Of a stretch of DNA of 24,504 nt, positions 8,632 to 16,542 are shown piece by piece (the stretch's first letter is position 1; every line of letters begins with the position of its first letter). The translations under genes and the position numbers were made by a program. The stretch is from Hondaea fermentalgiana. Its lineage: Eukaryota; Sar; Bigyra; Thraustochytrida; Thraustochytriidae. The stretch covers positions 1 through 24,504 of the forward strand of contig NPFB01000125.1 of NCBI GenBank assembly GCA_014084085.1, in the 5' to 3' direction. Under the pieces are notes generated by a model, which made no database searches, was not told where the DNA came from, and saw nothing but the letters and a program-made list of their open reading frames with translations.

Positions 8632-9440
8632 CGTGGTGGCTCTTCGGGGCGCGATCCCGTCCTCGCGACCCAGCTTCAACGCGCCGACGCAGAGGTGGTT
8701 GCGACGGAAACGCGCTCTCCTGGGCTGCTCTGCGGGTGTATTTGCTGTCTGCGTCCCCGCCGCGCACGCACGCCTCTCCGCTCCGCCTCAAGGCGAAAGA
8801 AGCAGCACGCACGCAAGAGGGCGTGCGAAGGAAAGCTCGGGTGTTCGGGTCTACGGCGAGCGGCGGTTCTTGCTCGAGGTGCCGACCCCAGTCCAGATTC
8901 AGATTGGCACGAGTAGAACCTCCGGAACAAGTAGAGAGACAAGTGAAAATCCGAGCAAGCGAACAGCGAGAACAGCGAACTTGGGTGGGGTGATTGTGAC
9001 GGGTTAGTGGCAGCTGGATCAGTCATTATCAACTCGTTCGATCGCGAGCTCAAGGTTTGATGACATGCCGGGGGCACGATATCAAGGCATGATTTATCTT
9101 TTGCGAGGGGAGCTTTCGGGTATCTAAGGGCTACGCCTTGTACTTCTGGCCCGAGCTTGTACCAAAGTCACGGTGTAAGAATCATCTTGCATCGACCTAG
9201 GCCTAGATTTCAGGCAACACAGACCTAAAGTGCATTCGTACATGGAAACGATTCCGCCTTGTCTGCAAATCAACTTTCTCGACAGGTCACTCGACTCCGG
9301 AATCACACAATGACTCCAGAATTCACGTACTCAAGAGTCAAAGACTCAGCTACTCCTTGGCATCAACGCGCTTCTGAACAACAATTCAATCTTGCAAAAA
9401 TTGAGCTGTGCGTCTTCTTCTTCTTCCCTGAAATGAACAA
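8632..9440. other. Intergenic region: cathepsin X promoter side and TAM41 3' side
   Basis: This region of about 800 bp separates two minus-strand genes, though only the cathepsin X upstream region (8632 onward) and the TAM41 3' region (near 9440) should be needed. The left part is CG-rich with purine-rich stretches. The right part (9000-9440) is markedly more AT-rich. It contains the palindromic word CCTAGGCCTAG at 9196-9206, shared with 12843-12853. No ORF with coding character and no RNA gene were seen. Confidence 0.6.
9194..9206. repeat. GACCTAGGCCTAG, copy 1
   Basis: 13-bp word containing the 10-bp palindrome CTAGGCCTAG. It occurs identically at 12841-12853, and both copies are intergenic. 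Confidence 0.75.
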
Positions 9441-10469
9441 TCAGGAAGCAAAGCGCTTTCGCACCTTGCGCATCCCGTAGCGAAAGGCAGTCAAGGTTCC
9501 AACGGTGAGAACTCCCTTTGCGCTCTGAAAACGACTGCTCCGCCGTACTGTTGCAGAGAGGACTTCTTGGATTGCGGTTTGACGTTTGCTTTCCGTCATT
9601 GCTGCAGTCGAGGCAACGGCGCCTGAAAGAAAGGGCAGAGTGGAAGCCATTTGGGCACGCTTTTGCGGGTCCATATTTTGCTCCCAAATTCGCAACCCCG
9701 TTGTCTCGCTTGCTGACGCAAGCGCAAGCTCGCCCACGAAACCATTCGATGGCGACACGGATGATGCATCTTGTCCAAATGGTAGAAAGCGAGAATAGAG
9801 TGATTGAAAATGTGACATGCTTCCGCGCACGATATTGGCAACCTTGTTTGGGTTCTCCGCAAGACCCATTCGCACATCGCCTGCGTACGAGAGCTCTGAA
9901 ATGCAGCGAAACAGCGCTTCGTCGTCGAATCGATCGGGGAGCAAGAGCAGAGCTGTATGCATGGCGTGAGCGAGATTGGCACCAAGTGCCTCGCGCAGAG
10001 CGGTGTTTTGGGGCGCATCTGCGATGAATCGCACGGGCTTATGCAAACGGCCGCTCAGGTACAGCGCATCCCATTGGGAGAGATCCCGTATGGCATCCTC
10101 TTGCGAAATGACGCCGTACTTGAGTCTGACCTCTGGCACACTGGGAACGGTGACGTCCGTGTTAAAATACATGAAGCCGCCCCCTGTTCGCTGCACTTTG
10201 GCGACCGCTTCGGGGCCTAGTGAGGCAAGACATGAGTAATGTGCTGGATGAGTTTCGATGTTGAGCTTGTGCCACTCTTTGGCGTCCTCCACGACTAGCA
10301 CGAGGTCGACGAGCGGCCGGTCTTCGGGGGCCACTCCCTTGGGCTTCGTCCCTGCATCAATTTGCTCAAAGACGCCCGACCCGTACGCAAAGGCTGCAGC
10401 AAGTCCGTGCGCGGGGAGCGCAGCAACGGCCTCTGCGATGGCGTCGCCCGCGCCCGACGCGGAAGCCAT
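9441..10469 (-). CDS. TAM41: Mitochondrial CDP-diacylglycerol synthase Tam41/Mmp37
   Basis: This 342-aa protein is the TAM41 enzyme, which makes CDP-diacylglycerol from phosphatidic acid and CTP on the matrix side of the mitochondrial inner membrane, the first step toward cardiolipin. The nucleotidyltransferase core is visible as FAYGSGVF (27-34) and VDLVLVVED (54-62), the GS...D pair expected for this fold. It is followed by the family landmarks WHKLN, GGGFMYFNTDV (96-106), VRLKYGVISQEDAIRDL (about 114-130) and YAGDVRMGLAENPNKVANIV. The length is normal for the family. The C-terminal 30 residues are basic and amphipathic (FRYGMRKVRKRF), like the membrane-associating tail of the yeast enzyme. 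A classical N-terminal presequence is not obvious. The ATG at 10469 is the natural start. It is downstream of EHD on the same strand, 243 bp away. Confidence 0.95.
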   Translation of the reverse strand: MASASGAGDAIAEAVAALPAHGLAAAFAYGSGVFEQIDAGTKPKGVAPEDRPLVDLVLVVEDAKEWHKLNIETHPAHYSCLASLGPEAVAKVQRTGGGFMYFNTDVTVPSVPEVRLKYGVISQEDAIRDLSQWDALYLSGRLHKPVRFIADAPQNTALREALGANLAHAMHTALLLLPDRFDDEALFRCISELSYAGDVRMGLAENPNKVANIVRGSMSHFQSLYSRFLPFGQDASSVSPSNGFVGELALASASETTGLRIWEQNMDPQKRAQMASTLPFLSGAVASTAAMTESKRQTAIQEVLSATVRRSSRFQSAKGVLTVGTLTAFRYGMRKVRKRFAS

Positions 10470-10712
10470 TGGGCAGACCTTGGTTTTGTGTGAGCGGCCG
10501 ATTGTTGTTTACGCACAAGCAGGCAGCAAGCACGAGGCCATGTATTTTTTTTTTGGTCAAAAATTTGGGGGAAAGGAACAAGGGAACAACTGATCATCAG
10601 GTTGGCTCTCAAGTTGACTGTTTCAAGAGAGCCAAATGCTGAGCATAGAATGGTGCCATGGTACACTACCTCATAATTCCACCAATGTTTTACACACGAG
10701 AAACCATGATCA

Positions 10713-12557
10713 TTAAAATCCCCGCCGCGAAGGCGGGACGAGGGACGACGGCAGAGTGTCTGGGAGAGATTTACCAGACTGCACCTGGCGAGCGAGGTAC
10801 AAAGCTACCGCGAACTGGTCTGCGTCGAGTTGGTTGATATGGTCCATGTCAGCGAGCGTCCAGACCTTGGCCAAGACATTATTGGAGAGTCCCGTCGACG
10901 CGAAGGCCTGCTGAGCGGCTGTCCCAGCAAGTTTGCCGCCTTGGAGCGGACTCGAGAAGAAGATGTTGTCTGCCTCCGTCTTGAGCGACTGCGAGACAGC
11001 CCAACCGGAACCACCGAGAGATCCTACGGACCGTGAAGAGCCGAGGTTCTCAAAGGCCTCGAACGGATTCGAGCTGCTACCTGCCATGGGCAAACCCGGC
11101 CCAGTACCGTCGTCTGGATCGTGCAAACGCAACTCGCGAAGCAAAGCCGGAATCGGCTCGGTGAGCACGGTGTCGAGTTTACGTATGGCCTTTTCACTAA
11201 GTTTCGGAAACTTGGATAGGTCGTAATCTTGAATGATCCTGCGAAAGCCTTCTGGGTTCGGAAAATCACCGAGCGCAAGCTGGTGTTTCTGCGCCACCTT
11301 GCTGAACTCCTGAGGAAGGTTTTTGAGAATGTTTTGTTGCTTTGACGACTTGCCAAAAAAGGTGGGCATCTGCGCCTTGAGGTGCGCAATAATGTAGGCG
11401 TGAACCTTGGCGTGCCGTGCGCGCTTGACCAGCTCATTGATTTTCCGCAAAGAGCTGTTGCGCGGGAGGCTTCGCAGGTCGCTGAGAAGGTCTTCGGCCT
11501 CGCTCTCGAACAGCGCGCGGTTTTCGTGATCCTGACGAAGGGGCACATCCCAAAAGGAGCCTACATAGACGCGCATGACTTCGGGAGAGCCCGTGACTTT
11601 GCCGAGACTCCACATGAGCGCGCCGTAGACGCGCATGAGTTGCTTTGGCGTAACAGAGTCGGCCTTGTTGAGCACGACGCGCACCTTGTCTTCATGCCCG
11701 CGAAGAGCCTCGATGCAAGTTTTAAATTCGTCAGAAATGTCGAGCTTGTGTGCATCGAACAAGAGAAGAATGCGGTCTGAGCGACCTGCAAACCAATCAA
11801 TGACGGCTGGAAAGTCGTACTGGCGCCCGATGCGCTGTTTCTCGCCGGAGAGCACGCCTGGGGTGTCGACCAAGGTCATGAACTCGAGCGCCCTCGAATT
11901 ACAGACACTTGCCTCCATACGACTCATGAACGAGGTTCCGAACTTGCTCAGGGCCGTAAAAGGCTTGTCTGCCGAGACGCAGAGCGCATTGCCAGGAATG
12001 GTCTGGTCCTGGTCGCCGTGCATGACCGCCACAAAACGATCCGTGGTGGGCTCTGGCCCAATGCGAATGCCGGGGAAGTCACGGCCAATAAGGTGCTTGA
12101 TAAAGGTCGTCTTGCCGACCGAGTACTGGCCAAGCAAGAGGACCATGGGTTTGGCTTCGAACTCAGCGTCGGTGAGACATGGTGAGAAGAAGTGGTCAAA
12201 CTTGTACGTTTCCTCTAGAGGACGGATCTTCTCGTAGCACTCCTTCAAGCTGTTGACTACCCTGGTGTAGTCTTCCTTGGCGGCTTGGCGTGCCGCAAAT
12301 TGTGCCTCGACGCGGCTGACAAGTTCCTCCTCGCGTCCGCTCCATTCGCGGAGTGTCACGTCGACGCTTGCCAGCTTCGCCGGCTCATGTTCCTTGTACA
12401 GCTCAATCAGTCGCGTACGAAAGCGCTCAAAATGCTCGAGCCGCTGCAGTTCCGCGTCGCTGTGTCCATTCGAGGCAGTGAACTCGTCCTGCGCGCTCGA
12501 GGCCGCCTTGGCCTGCACGGCCCCAGCCCTACTCTGGCCCGACCCGGGCCGCCGCAT
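10713..12557 (-). CDS. EH-domain-containing dynamin-like ATPase (EHD family)
   Basis: This 614-aa protein is an EHD ATPase, which oligomerises on membranes and shapes endosomal tubules. The P-loop is GQYSVGKTT (143-151), followed by PEPTTDRF (168-175), DTPGVLSGEKQRIGRQYDF (231-249) and NKADSV (297-302), all typical of EHD proteins. An NPFEAF motif (about 500-505) occupies the linker, as in animal EHDs. A C-terminal EH domain ends with LPSSLVPPSRR. Two things are odd. The P-loop sits about 75 residues further in than in animal EHD1 because of an N-terminal helical module (about residues 36-92). The EH-domain calcium loop DMDHINQLDADQ (570-581) lacks the usual acidic and glycine residues at positions 5 and 6 and has Gln at 12. 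The start ATG at 12557 is the only in-frame choice near the module. It is divergent from the LSm10-like gene. Confidence 0.97.
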   Translation of the reverse strand: MRRPGSGQSRAGAVQAKAASSAQDEFTASNGHSDAELQRLEHFERFRTRLIELYKEHEPAKLASVDVTLREWSGREEELVSRVEAQFAARQAAKEDYTRVVNSLKECYEKIRPLEETYKFDHFFSPCLTDAEFEAKPMVLLLGQYSVGKTTFIKHLIGRDFPGIRIGPEPTTDRFVAVMHGDQDQTIPGNALCVSADKPFTALSKFGTSFMSRMEASVCNSRALEFMTLVDTPGVLSGEKQRIGRQYDFPAVIDWFAGRSDRILLLFDAHKLDISDEFKTCIEALRGHEDKVRVVLNKADSVTPKQLMRVYGALMWSLGKVTGSPEVMRVYVGSFWDVPLRQDHENRALFESEAEDLLSDLRSLPRNSSLRKINELVKRARHAKVHAYIIAHLKAQMPTFFGKSSKQQNILKNLPQEFSKVAQKHQLALGDFPNPEGFRRIIQDYDLSKFPKLSEKAIRKLDTVLTEPIPALLRELRLHDPDDGTGPGLPMAGSSSNPFEAFENLGSSRSVGSLGGSGWAVSQSLKTEADNIFFSSPLQGGKLAGTAAQQAFASTGLSNNVLAKVWTLADMDHINQLDADQFAVALYLARQVQSGKSLPDTLPSSLVPPSRRGF

Positions 12558-12660
12558 CCTCGCGCGTCTTCTCCGCGCGCGCTCTCGAGCACGTGTCCGG
12601 CACGGCTGTCGTTAATCGATTGTTCAGTGTCTGCAAATCGCTGTCGCTTGATCAATCCAC

Positions 12661-12723
12661 CGCGCTCGCTCGTTCGCTCGCTCGCTCGATCGATCGCTCG
12701 ATCGATCGATCGTTTGCTCGTTC
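12661..12723. repeat. GCTC/GATC tetranucleotide microsatellite
   Basis: Imperfect array that starts as (GCTC)n and turns into (GATC)n (about 12687-12712). The GATC part is self-complementary. The open frames across it on both strands are repeat artefacts. Confidence 0.9.
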
Positions 12724-12840
12724 GGGATTTGGACGCAATGCAAAGCAGTGCAAAGTGACTCAGAATCAAGAAAACAGCGCCCCCCGAAATCGCGTTGCGC
12801 ACACAATGGGCCACCTACGATAGTATTCTTTACTGCCAGT

Positions 12841-12853
12841 GACCTAGGCCTAG
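12841..12853. repeat. GACCTAGGCCTAG, copy 2
   Basis: Identical to 9194-9206. Here it is extended by further CCTAG and GGCCTA words up to about 12868. Confidence 0.75.
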
Positions 12854-13125
12854 CCTAGTAGGGCCTACCAGTATCACGATGATGCGTTGACTCGTGGCTG
12901 CACTTTGTTGCACGCGCCCGGAGCCATTTTGCCACAAGTCCAAGCTCGGAAGGGCGCGCGGCCCCGTGCAGCCAGCACGCGGCAGGCTGCGACGGAGGGT
13001 CGGCAGCGACCGCGGGGACGAGCGTACGTTCTCGTGACACGGCGGCAAGGTCCACCGGCGTGTCGGCACAGGCCCCGAGCCGGAACAGATACGCTCGTGC
13101 CGGCACGGACGGCCCAAGCACGACC

Positions 13126-13614
13126 ATGGAGACTACTGAGCAGCAGCAGCAGCAGCAGCAGCCGCAGCAGGAGCGCAAGGGCGAGCGCACGGCGCGCTGG
13201 AAAAGCCTAAGCAGCTTTCTGACGTGCCTGGAAGGCGAGCTTGTCACGGTGGAGCTCAAGAATGACACGCAGATTACAGGATACCTTGACTCGGTCGACG
13301 TCAAAGATATGACGGTGGTGCTTGGCAAAGCCTCGCAAACTTGGCTCGAAGGCCCGCGGCGAGGCCAACGCGGCGAGGCCCTCGAGATTGTCATGATTCT
13401 TGGAAGTCGTATTCGATATGTTCATCTACCCGACAATCTTGATGCCGATGCGGAGATGCGGGCATGGCACGCACGCCGAACCAAGGCTGCTTTCCGACGC
13501 AACTACATTGTTGATCGAAAGAAGCACCACCACGACGGCAAGAGTGGCTTGGCTGCACAATCAAGTCAAAGTGTGCACAGAGAAGCTTTGCCCTCGCTTG
13601 GCGAAAGGGATTGA
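13126..13614 (+). CDS. LSm10/SmD1-like Sm-fold protein
   Basis: This 162-aa protein has one Sm domain. The Sm1 part (about 28-68) reads SLSSFLTCLEGELVTVELKN and TGYLDSVDVKDMTVVL. The Sm2 part is ILGSRIRYVHLPD (91-103). The RYVHLPD ending matches LSm10 (RYVHIPD in animals) slightly better than SmD1 (RYVILPD), and the Gly-Arg tail of SmD1 is absent. LSm10 replaces SmD1 in the U7 snRNP for histone mRNA 3' processing, so this is either LSm10 or a divergent SmD1 paralogue. The N-terminus carries seven glutamines from a CAG repeat. The C-terminal 60 residues are basic (RRNYIVDRKKHHH). I start at the ATG at 13126 (ACC before, G after); the frame runs upstream only to a GTG at 13060. Confidence 0.85.
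   Translation: METTEQQQQQQQPQQERKGERTARWKSLSSFLTCLEGELVTVELKNDTQITGYLDSVDVKDMTVVLGKASQTWLEGPRRGQRGEALEIVMILGSRIRYVHLPDNLDADAEMRAWHARRTKAAFRRNYIVDRKKHHHDGKSGLAAQSSQSVHREALPSLGERD
13141..13170 (+). repeat. CAG repeat coding for polyglutamine
   Basis: Seven CAG codons, one CCG, then two CAG, directly after the start of the LSm10-like gene. Confidence 0.9.
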
Positions 13615-13851
13615 TAAGCGTGCTTGAGGAAAAGGCTCGCGGAGCAGGGCCAAAAGAGCAAACGACGGTACATTACGAATCTGAATCGATGGGCGTCCGA
13701 ACACACTGCGCGTCGGACTTTTATTTATACCTTTGCAATTACGAACCGCAAGAGACGGCTTGTGCGGCAAGAGAAGGCTTGCCCCCTTCTCGCCCTCTTC
13801 TTAGGCAAAGCGGGAAAATTCTTAAAAAGAAAAGTTGATCAAAGTTCTGTT

Positions 13852-14925
13852 TTATTGCGAAGAAGGGTCAGCCTGGTGGGCAAGCCAAGCAACGGCTTCC
13901 AAGAGCTCACGCCTGCTTTCCGAAAGCTCAACTTCGAGCTTGTTGGCCGCGCGCGTGAGGTCGACTTTGCGCATGGTATCTTCCTCCTGGGAACTACCAC
14001 CATGTAACAATGCATGACCTCCAAGACCTCTCCCTCTGCGTACCTTTAGGGACGCGAGCGTTGCCACAACATCTACTAGCACGTCGGCTACATCTGCGGG
14101 TAGGGTAGCGGGATTTTCTGCGTCGAGATCGCCACCAAGAGCGAGCGCCACGGCAAGCCCAAGAAGCCCGCGTCGCCTCTTTGCAGCGTACAATTTTTTT
14201 GCTTTGAGCTGTTGCTCCACTTTTTGCGCGCGTTCCCGCGTCGGCTTGCTATTAATGTCGTATTCTTCTTCCATTTCCCGCTCGTTTCGCTGTTGTGCTT
14301 TCTGGCGCTTTGTCTCTGCGTCTGCTTGGTCTTGTAAATGCGCAAAAATTGCTTCTGCAAGCGATGCAGAGGCCTTGGCGTCTTCAATAGCCGCCACAGA
14401 AACCTCTGGGCTGAGTCCGGCCATTTGAGCTGCAAAAAATTTTAGCGAGATGTGCGATTCGGGTGTCAACGTAGGATGCTCGGCCGCAGCCTGTGCCAGT
14501 GGCCCGGCACCCGCAGGATCAAGGACTTTTCGTACATACCTGCGCGACAGTTCGCTTGCGGTCCCTTGAAGTGATCTGCTATGGTCGTCGCGAGCATTGA
14601 GACACAGCGCGCGACGCATCAACCACTCCCCGTGAACTTGGGCGAGCCAGCTCGCGCTGAGGAGCTGCGCGTTCAGCTTTTCTGTTCCTTCGGCAGCTAG
14701 AACCTTTGCATGTTTTTTCAAGAGCTTTTCCAGGATGACGAGTCTCTCTGCGCTTGCGATATCGTTTGTGACCGGTCTTGTTCGCTCGCCCCAAATGCGA
14801 AGGTCCTGCGTAAAGTCTTTCGCGCCGACTTCGGCGCAGTCGCTGGCGCTTAATGCGAAAGGAAAAGCGCCATTGTGTTTGGCGAACGCTGCGTCCACAC
14901 TCGCTACGAGCGCCGCGCCGTCCAT
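13852..14925 (-). CDS. Orphan helical protein, 357 aa
   Basis: I do not recognise this protein. It is predicted to be largely helical and soluble. An N-terminal part (1-130) has a Trp-containing helix pair (RLVILEKLLKKHAKVL and ASWLAQVHGEWLMRRAL). A second part (150-195) is Ala-rich. A charged, coiled-coil-like segment follows (about 197-245, rich in Gln, Glu, Lys and Arg), ending in a basic cluster KAKKLYAAKRRRG (241-253) that could be a nuclear signal. A short hydrophobic run comes next (GLLGLAVALALGG, 253-265), too short and Gly-rich to call a membrane segment with confidence. The C-terminal part (275-357) is helical again. The ATG at 14925 is the first in frame. Codon use matches the neighbouring genes, and it is divergent from the TPR gene, so it is likely a real gene. 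Confidence 0.8.
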   Translation of the reverse strand: MDGAALVASVDAAFAKHNGAFPFALSASDCAEVGAKDFTQDLRIWGERTRPVTNDIASAERLVILEKLLKKHAKVLAAEGTEKLNAQLLSASWLAQVHGEWLMRRALCLNARDDHSRSLQGTASELSRRYVRKVLDPAGAGPLAQAAAEHPTLTPESHISLKFFAAQMAGLSPEVSVAAIEDAKASASLAEAIFAHLQDQADAETKRQKAQQRNEREMEEEYDINSKPTRERAQKVEQQLKAKKLYAAKRRRGLLGLAVALALGGDLDAENPATLPADVADVLVDVVATLASLKVRRGRGLGGHALLHGGSSQEEDTMRKVDLTRAANKLEVELSESRRELLEAVAWLAHQADPSSQ

Positions 14926-14953
14926 TTTTCTTGTCTCAGGGTGCTATGCTCTT

Positions 14954-14975
14954 GCAGCAGCAGCAGCAGCAGCAG
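14954..14975. repeat. CAG/GCA trinucleotide repeat in a divergent promoter
   Basis: About seven CAG units between the orphan gene (start 14925) and the TPR gene (start 15222), about 30 bp upstream of the orphan gene's ATG. Confidence 0.9.
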
Positions 14976-15221
14976 TCAAGATTCCGTAGACTCTGCGAAG
15001 CCCTTCCACGTTCAACGAAAGTCCACGATCTCGTTTTCGTGCCAACCTTGGGCTCTGCAAGGGCCCGGGAGCCCAAATGTGATTGATTGGGACTCCGCGC
15101 CAGCGCCTGCCCGGGACCGCTATATCCTTTGTAACGGACATCACCTTTCGGCAAAATAGCAGATCTTTTGGGCGCCAGTCGAAGAGGGCGGGCGGGGCGA
15201 CGACGTCTGGAACTGCGAACA

Positions 15222-16436
15222 ATGGACGCCTTGCAAAACGCGACGCACGACGTGCAGACGCAGACGCAGACGCAGACGCAAGTGCAAACCAAGGCCAAAA
15301 CCTTGCGCGAAAAGGCGGAAGAGCTCGTGGGCCAAGGTCGTCATGCAGAGGGACTCGAGGTTTTGGAGACGGCACTCGCTGCACTCTCTACGTCGGAAAC
15401 GGAGGAAGCGTCAGCGATTGTAGCATCGATAGCCAATGTACACTGGACAGAAGGGCGACCCAAAGAGGCCAAGAGTAGATTTGAGACTTTGATCAAAGCG
15501 ACAACTGACGCGCTGGGCGAGCATGATCCAGCGGTCATTCAAACCATCTTTGCGGCAGGTCACGCGTGCGCGGAATCACGACATTTTTCGGAGGCGGCTG
15601 AATTTTTCCACAAGGTTCTTCGCACGGATGACCTCGATGCAGAAATGGCAGTGCGCGCGACTTGGGCGCTCGCGAAAGTCTTCGACGAAGAGTGCAATTT
15701 TGATGAGGCGCAAAAGTTCTATGAGAAAGCGCTCGAAATGGAGCAACTCAGAACAGGTGCAAAAGATGCTGAAATACTTTTGGCCATTGCAGATCTGAAA
15801 AGATCCCAGGAGCAATACGATGAAGCGCTCGTGTGCTACAAGGAGGTAGCTAATATGTACCGTGGCCACGCCCTCGACTCTCAGCAGGCCTTTGCCTCCC
15901 TATCTCCGGTGCTTCATGCAATCGGAGGTGTCTACGAGGCCCAGAATCGAGCCGACGAGGCTATTGTCACATATACTGAGCTTGTCGAGCGAGCCAAGAC
16001 AGTACTTGGCGCGAGACATGCGCAAGTCGCCACCTTGCTCTCTGAGGTAGCCTGGCGGTGTTTACAAGCGGAATATCATGCCCAAGCCTTAGAATTTTAT
16101 GCACAAGCCTTGGTCATTCGCAAAGAAGATGAAAAAGGGCTGCAAAGTTTGTCAGTGGCATTCACACTCGATCCGATGGCCAAAGCATACGCGGCTCTCG
16201 GGCGCCGAATAGAAGAGATCGAATGCCTCGACGAGGCGCTCTGTATTTGGAAAAAGAATCGAGGCCCGCGCGACGCCATCGTCGCCAGGACGCTGCAGCG
16301 AATTGGGCAGGCACATATGGCCTTGCGACAATGGGAAAGAGCAAAAGCATCGCTTGCAGAGGCGTTCGACATGCATCCCTCCATGCCTGGCTTGCGAGAA
16401 GACGTGGAAAAGTCCGAACACGCGGCTGCCGTGTAA
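15222..16436 (+). CDS. Tetratricopeptide-repeat protein, kinesin-light-chain-like repeats
   Basis: This 404-aa protein consists almost wholly of helical TPR units. Recognisable repeat cores include GRHAEGLEVLETAL (39-52), GRPKEAKSRFETLI (78-91), RHFSEAAEFFHKVL (120-133), CNFDEAQKFYEKALEM (158-173), EQYDEALVCYKEVA (197-210) and NRADEAIVTYTELVERAKTVLG (242-263). The spacing of roughly 40-42 residues in places and the DPAV/HAQVATLLSEVA connectors resemble kinesin light chain and related TPR_12 proteins rather than classic 34-residue TPRs. Such domains are protein-binding scaffolds; no catalytic domain is present and the partner is unknown. The N-terminus has a Gln-Thr repeat (12-23) from CAGACG units. 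The ATG at 15222 is chosen because the upstream extension starts at a TTG. It converges on the Sec20 gene, with 106 bp between. Confidence 0.9.
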   Translation: MDALQNATHDVQTQTQTQTQVQTKAKTLREKAEELVGQGRHAEGLEVLETALAALSTSETEEASAIVASIANVHWTEGRPKEAKSRFETLIKATTDALGEHDPAVIQTIFAAGHACAESRHFSEAAEFFHKVLRTDDLDAEMAVRATWALAKVFDEECNFDEAQKFYEKALEMEQLRTGAKDAEILLAIADLKRSQEQYDEALVCYKEVANMYRGHALDSQQAFASLSPVLHAIGGVYEAQNRADEAIVTYTELVERAKTVLGARHAQVATLLSEVAWRCLQAEYHAQALEFYAQALVIRKEDEKGLQSLSVAFTLDPMAKAYAALGRRIEEIECLDEALCIWKKNRGPRDAIVARTLQRIGQAHMALRQWERAKASLAEAFDMHPSMPGLREDVEKSEHAAAV

Positions 16437-16542
16437 AGAAGCCTCCACACTGGCAATCTGTATACGATTTGGCATGTAAGCGTTGGCGTCACGCACTGAA
16501 AACTACGCATGTACACGCACTAGCAACTTTAATTTATAAATT

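Larger units (their letters stand above)
12558..13125. promoter_or_regulatory. Divergent intergenic region between EHD and the LSm10-like gene
   Basis: The 568 bp contains both leaders and promoters. It holds a GCTC/GATC tetranucleotide array (12661-12723), the word GACCTAGGCCTAG (12841-12853) followed by CCTAGTAGGGCCTACC, and a GC-rich right half leading into the LSm10-like start. No TATA box or additional gene is evident. Confidence 0.5.

Noticed and set aside
8632..8679. Sixteen-codon extension of cathepsin X
   Set aside because: Its first codon is TTG; the ATG at 8631 has a strong context and a clean signal peptide.
12661..12723. Alternating repeat array considered as a CRISPR-like or origin element
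   Set aside because: The period is four bases with no unique spacers; it is an ordinary microsatellite in a eukaryotic genome.
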